Assembly (NCBI GenBank): GCA_002495185.1
Contig: DAEB01000037.1
Span: 3,379 to 22,032 of the forward strand
Length of the DNA stretch: 18,654 nucleotides
Origin: Thermoplasmata archaeon UBA184
GTDB taxonomy: Archaea > Thermoplasmatota > Thermoplasmata > Lutacidiplasmatales > UBA184
Direction of reading: 5' to 3'
Positions 18,554 through 18,654 of the stretch are shown here, piece by piece. Positions within the stretch are counted from its first letter, which is position 1, and every line of letters starts with the position of its first letter. The translations under genes were made by a program, and so were the position numbers. The notes under the pieces were generated by a model, which saw only the letters and a program-made list of their open reading frames with translations, ran no database searches and had not been told where the DNA came from.

Positions 18554-18654
18554 ATGGCGCAGAAGCCCCACCTCAACATCGTCTTCATCGGACACGTTGA
18601 CCACGGGAAGTCCACGACGGTCGGCCGCCTCCTGCTCGATACCGGCTACATCCG
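18554..18654 (+). CDS. tuf: Translation elongation factor EF-1alpha, 5' end only
   Basis: Archaeal EF-1alpha is the GTPase that delivers aminoacyl-tRNA to the ribosome. Only the first 33 codons are present, the rest lying beyond the right edge. They read KPHLNIVFIGHVDHGKSTTV with the G1/P-loop GHVDHGKS, then GRLLLDTGYI, matching archaeal EF-1alpha N-termini. ATG 18554 is the first in-frame start after a strong TATA box. The very short leader has no Shine-Dalgarno sequence. Related GTPases (aIF2-gamma, SelB) share the P-loop, but the KPHLN start and TVGRLL segment favour EF-1alpha. Confidence 0.95.
   Translation, partial: MAQKPHLNIVFIGHVDHGKSTTVGRLLLDTGYI

Noticed and set aside
1..18654. CRISPR array, insertion sequence, prophage or integron
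   Set aside because: No spaced direct repeats, terminal inverted repeats, transposase, integrase or phage genes were seen.

Overview
The window is very GC-rich DNA, densely packed with genes and clearly archaeal. It carries a 20S proteasome alpha subunit, an archaeal-type MBF1 (zinc ribbon plus XRE helix-turn-helix), an EF-1alpha start whose N-terminus reads as archaeal, a COG2108-type radical SAM protein, a thiolase/DUF35 pair and a tRNA-Phe without encoded CCA. Many genes have a TATA-like element 26-30 bp before the start codon, as expected for leaderless archaeal transcripts. The mixture of archaeal housekeeping genes with bacterial-type uvrA, uvrC and folD, the best match of PsmA to the Thermoplasma protein, and the GC content suggest a high-GC sediment or soil Thermoplasmata lineage. 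That placement is inference. No mobile element, CRISPR array or rRNA is visible, and no stretch longer than about 205 bases lacks a gene.

Layout: (1) 3-1177, + strand: the 3' part of folD, overlapping by ATGA with a small four-cysteine protein gene. (2) 988-2127, - strand: a radical SAM gene, converging on the small gene and divergent from psmA. (3) 2320-3688, + strand: psmA and a DinB-like protein. (4) 8984-3685, - strand: an apparent three-gene operon of a creatininase-family hydrolase, uvrA and uvrC. (5) 11652-9112, - strand: topA with four zinc ribbons and a long basic tail. (6) 11842-12489, + strand: tRNA-Phe(GAA) followed at once by a degenerate Nudix-like gene. (7) 14468-12520, - strand: a thiolase-like gene and its DUF35 partner, overlapping by ATGA. 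(8) 14578-15949, + strand: argF and a small membrane protein. (9) 16919-15966, - strand: a hotdog thioesterase directly abutting an MBF1-like regulator. (10) 17847-17123, - strand: a PadR regulator overlapping a small membrane protein gene. (11) 17976-18401, + strand: a VOC-family protein. (12) From 18554: EF-1alpha, running off the window.

Most of the content is housekeeping: folate C1 metabolism, protein degradation, nucleotide excision repair, DNA topology, arginine synthesis and translation. The best leads are: a thiolase homologue that has glycine where the nucleophilic cysteine should be and is operonic with a DUF35 protein, recalling the Ltp2-DUF35 aldolases; a symmetrical operator-like dyad lying exactly on the padR TATA box; a UvrC with all catalytic residues but no C-terminal helix-hairpin-helix domain, made from an operon headed by a creatininase-family enzyme; a FolD with glutamine at the usual cyclohydrolase lysine; and an ArgF with HDLP instead of HCLP.
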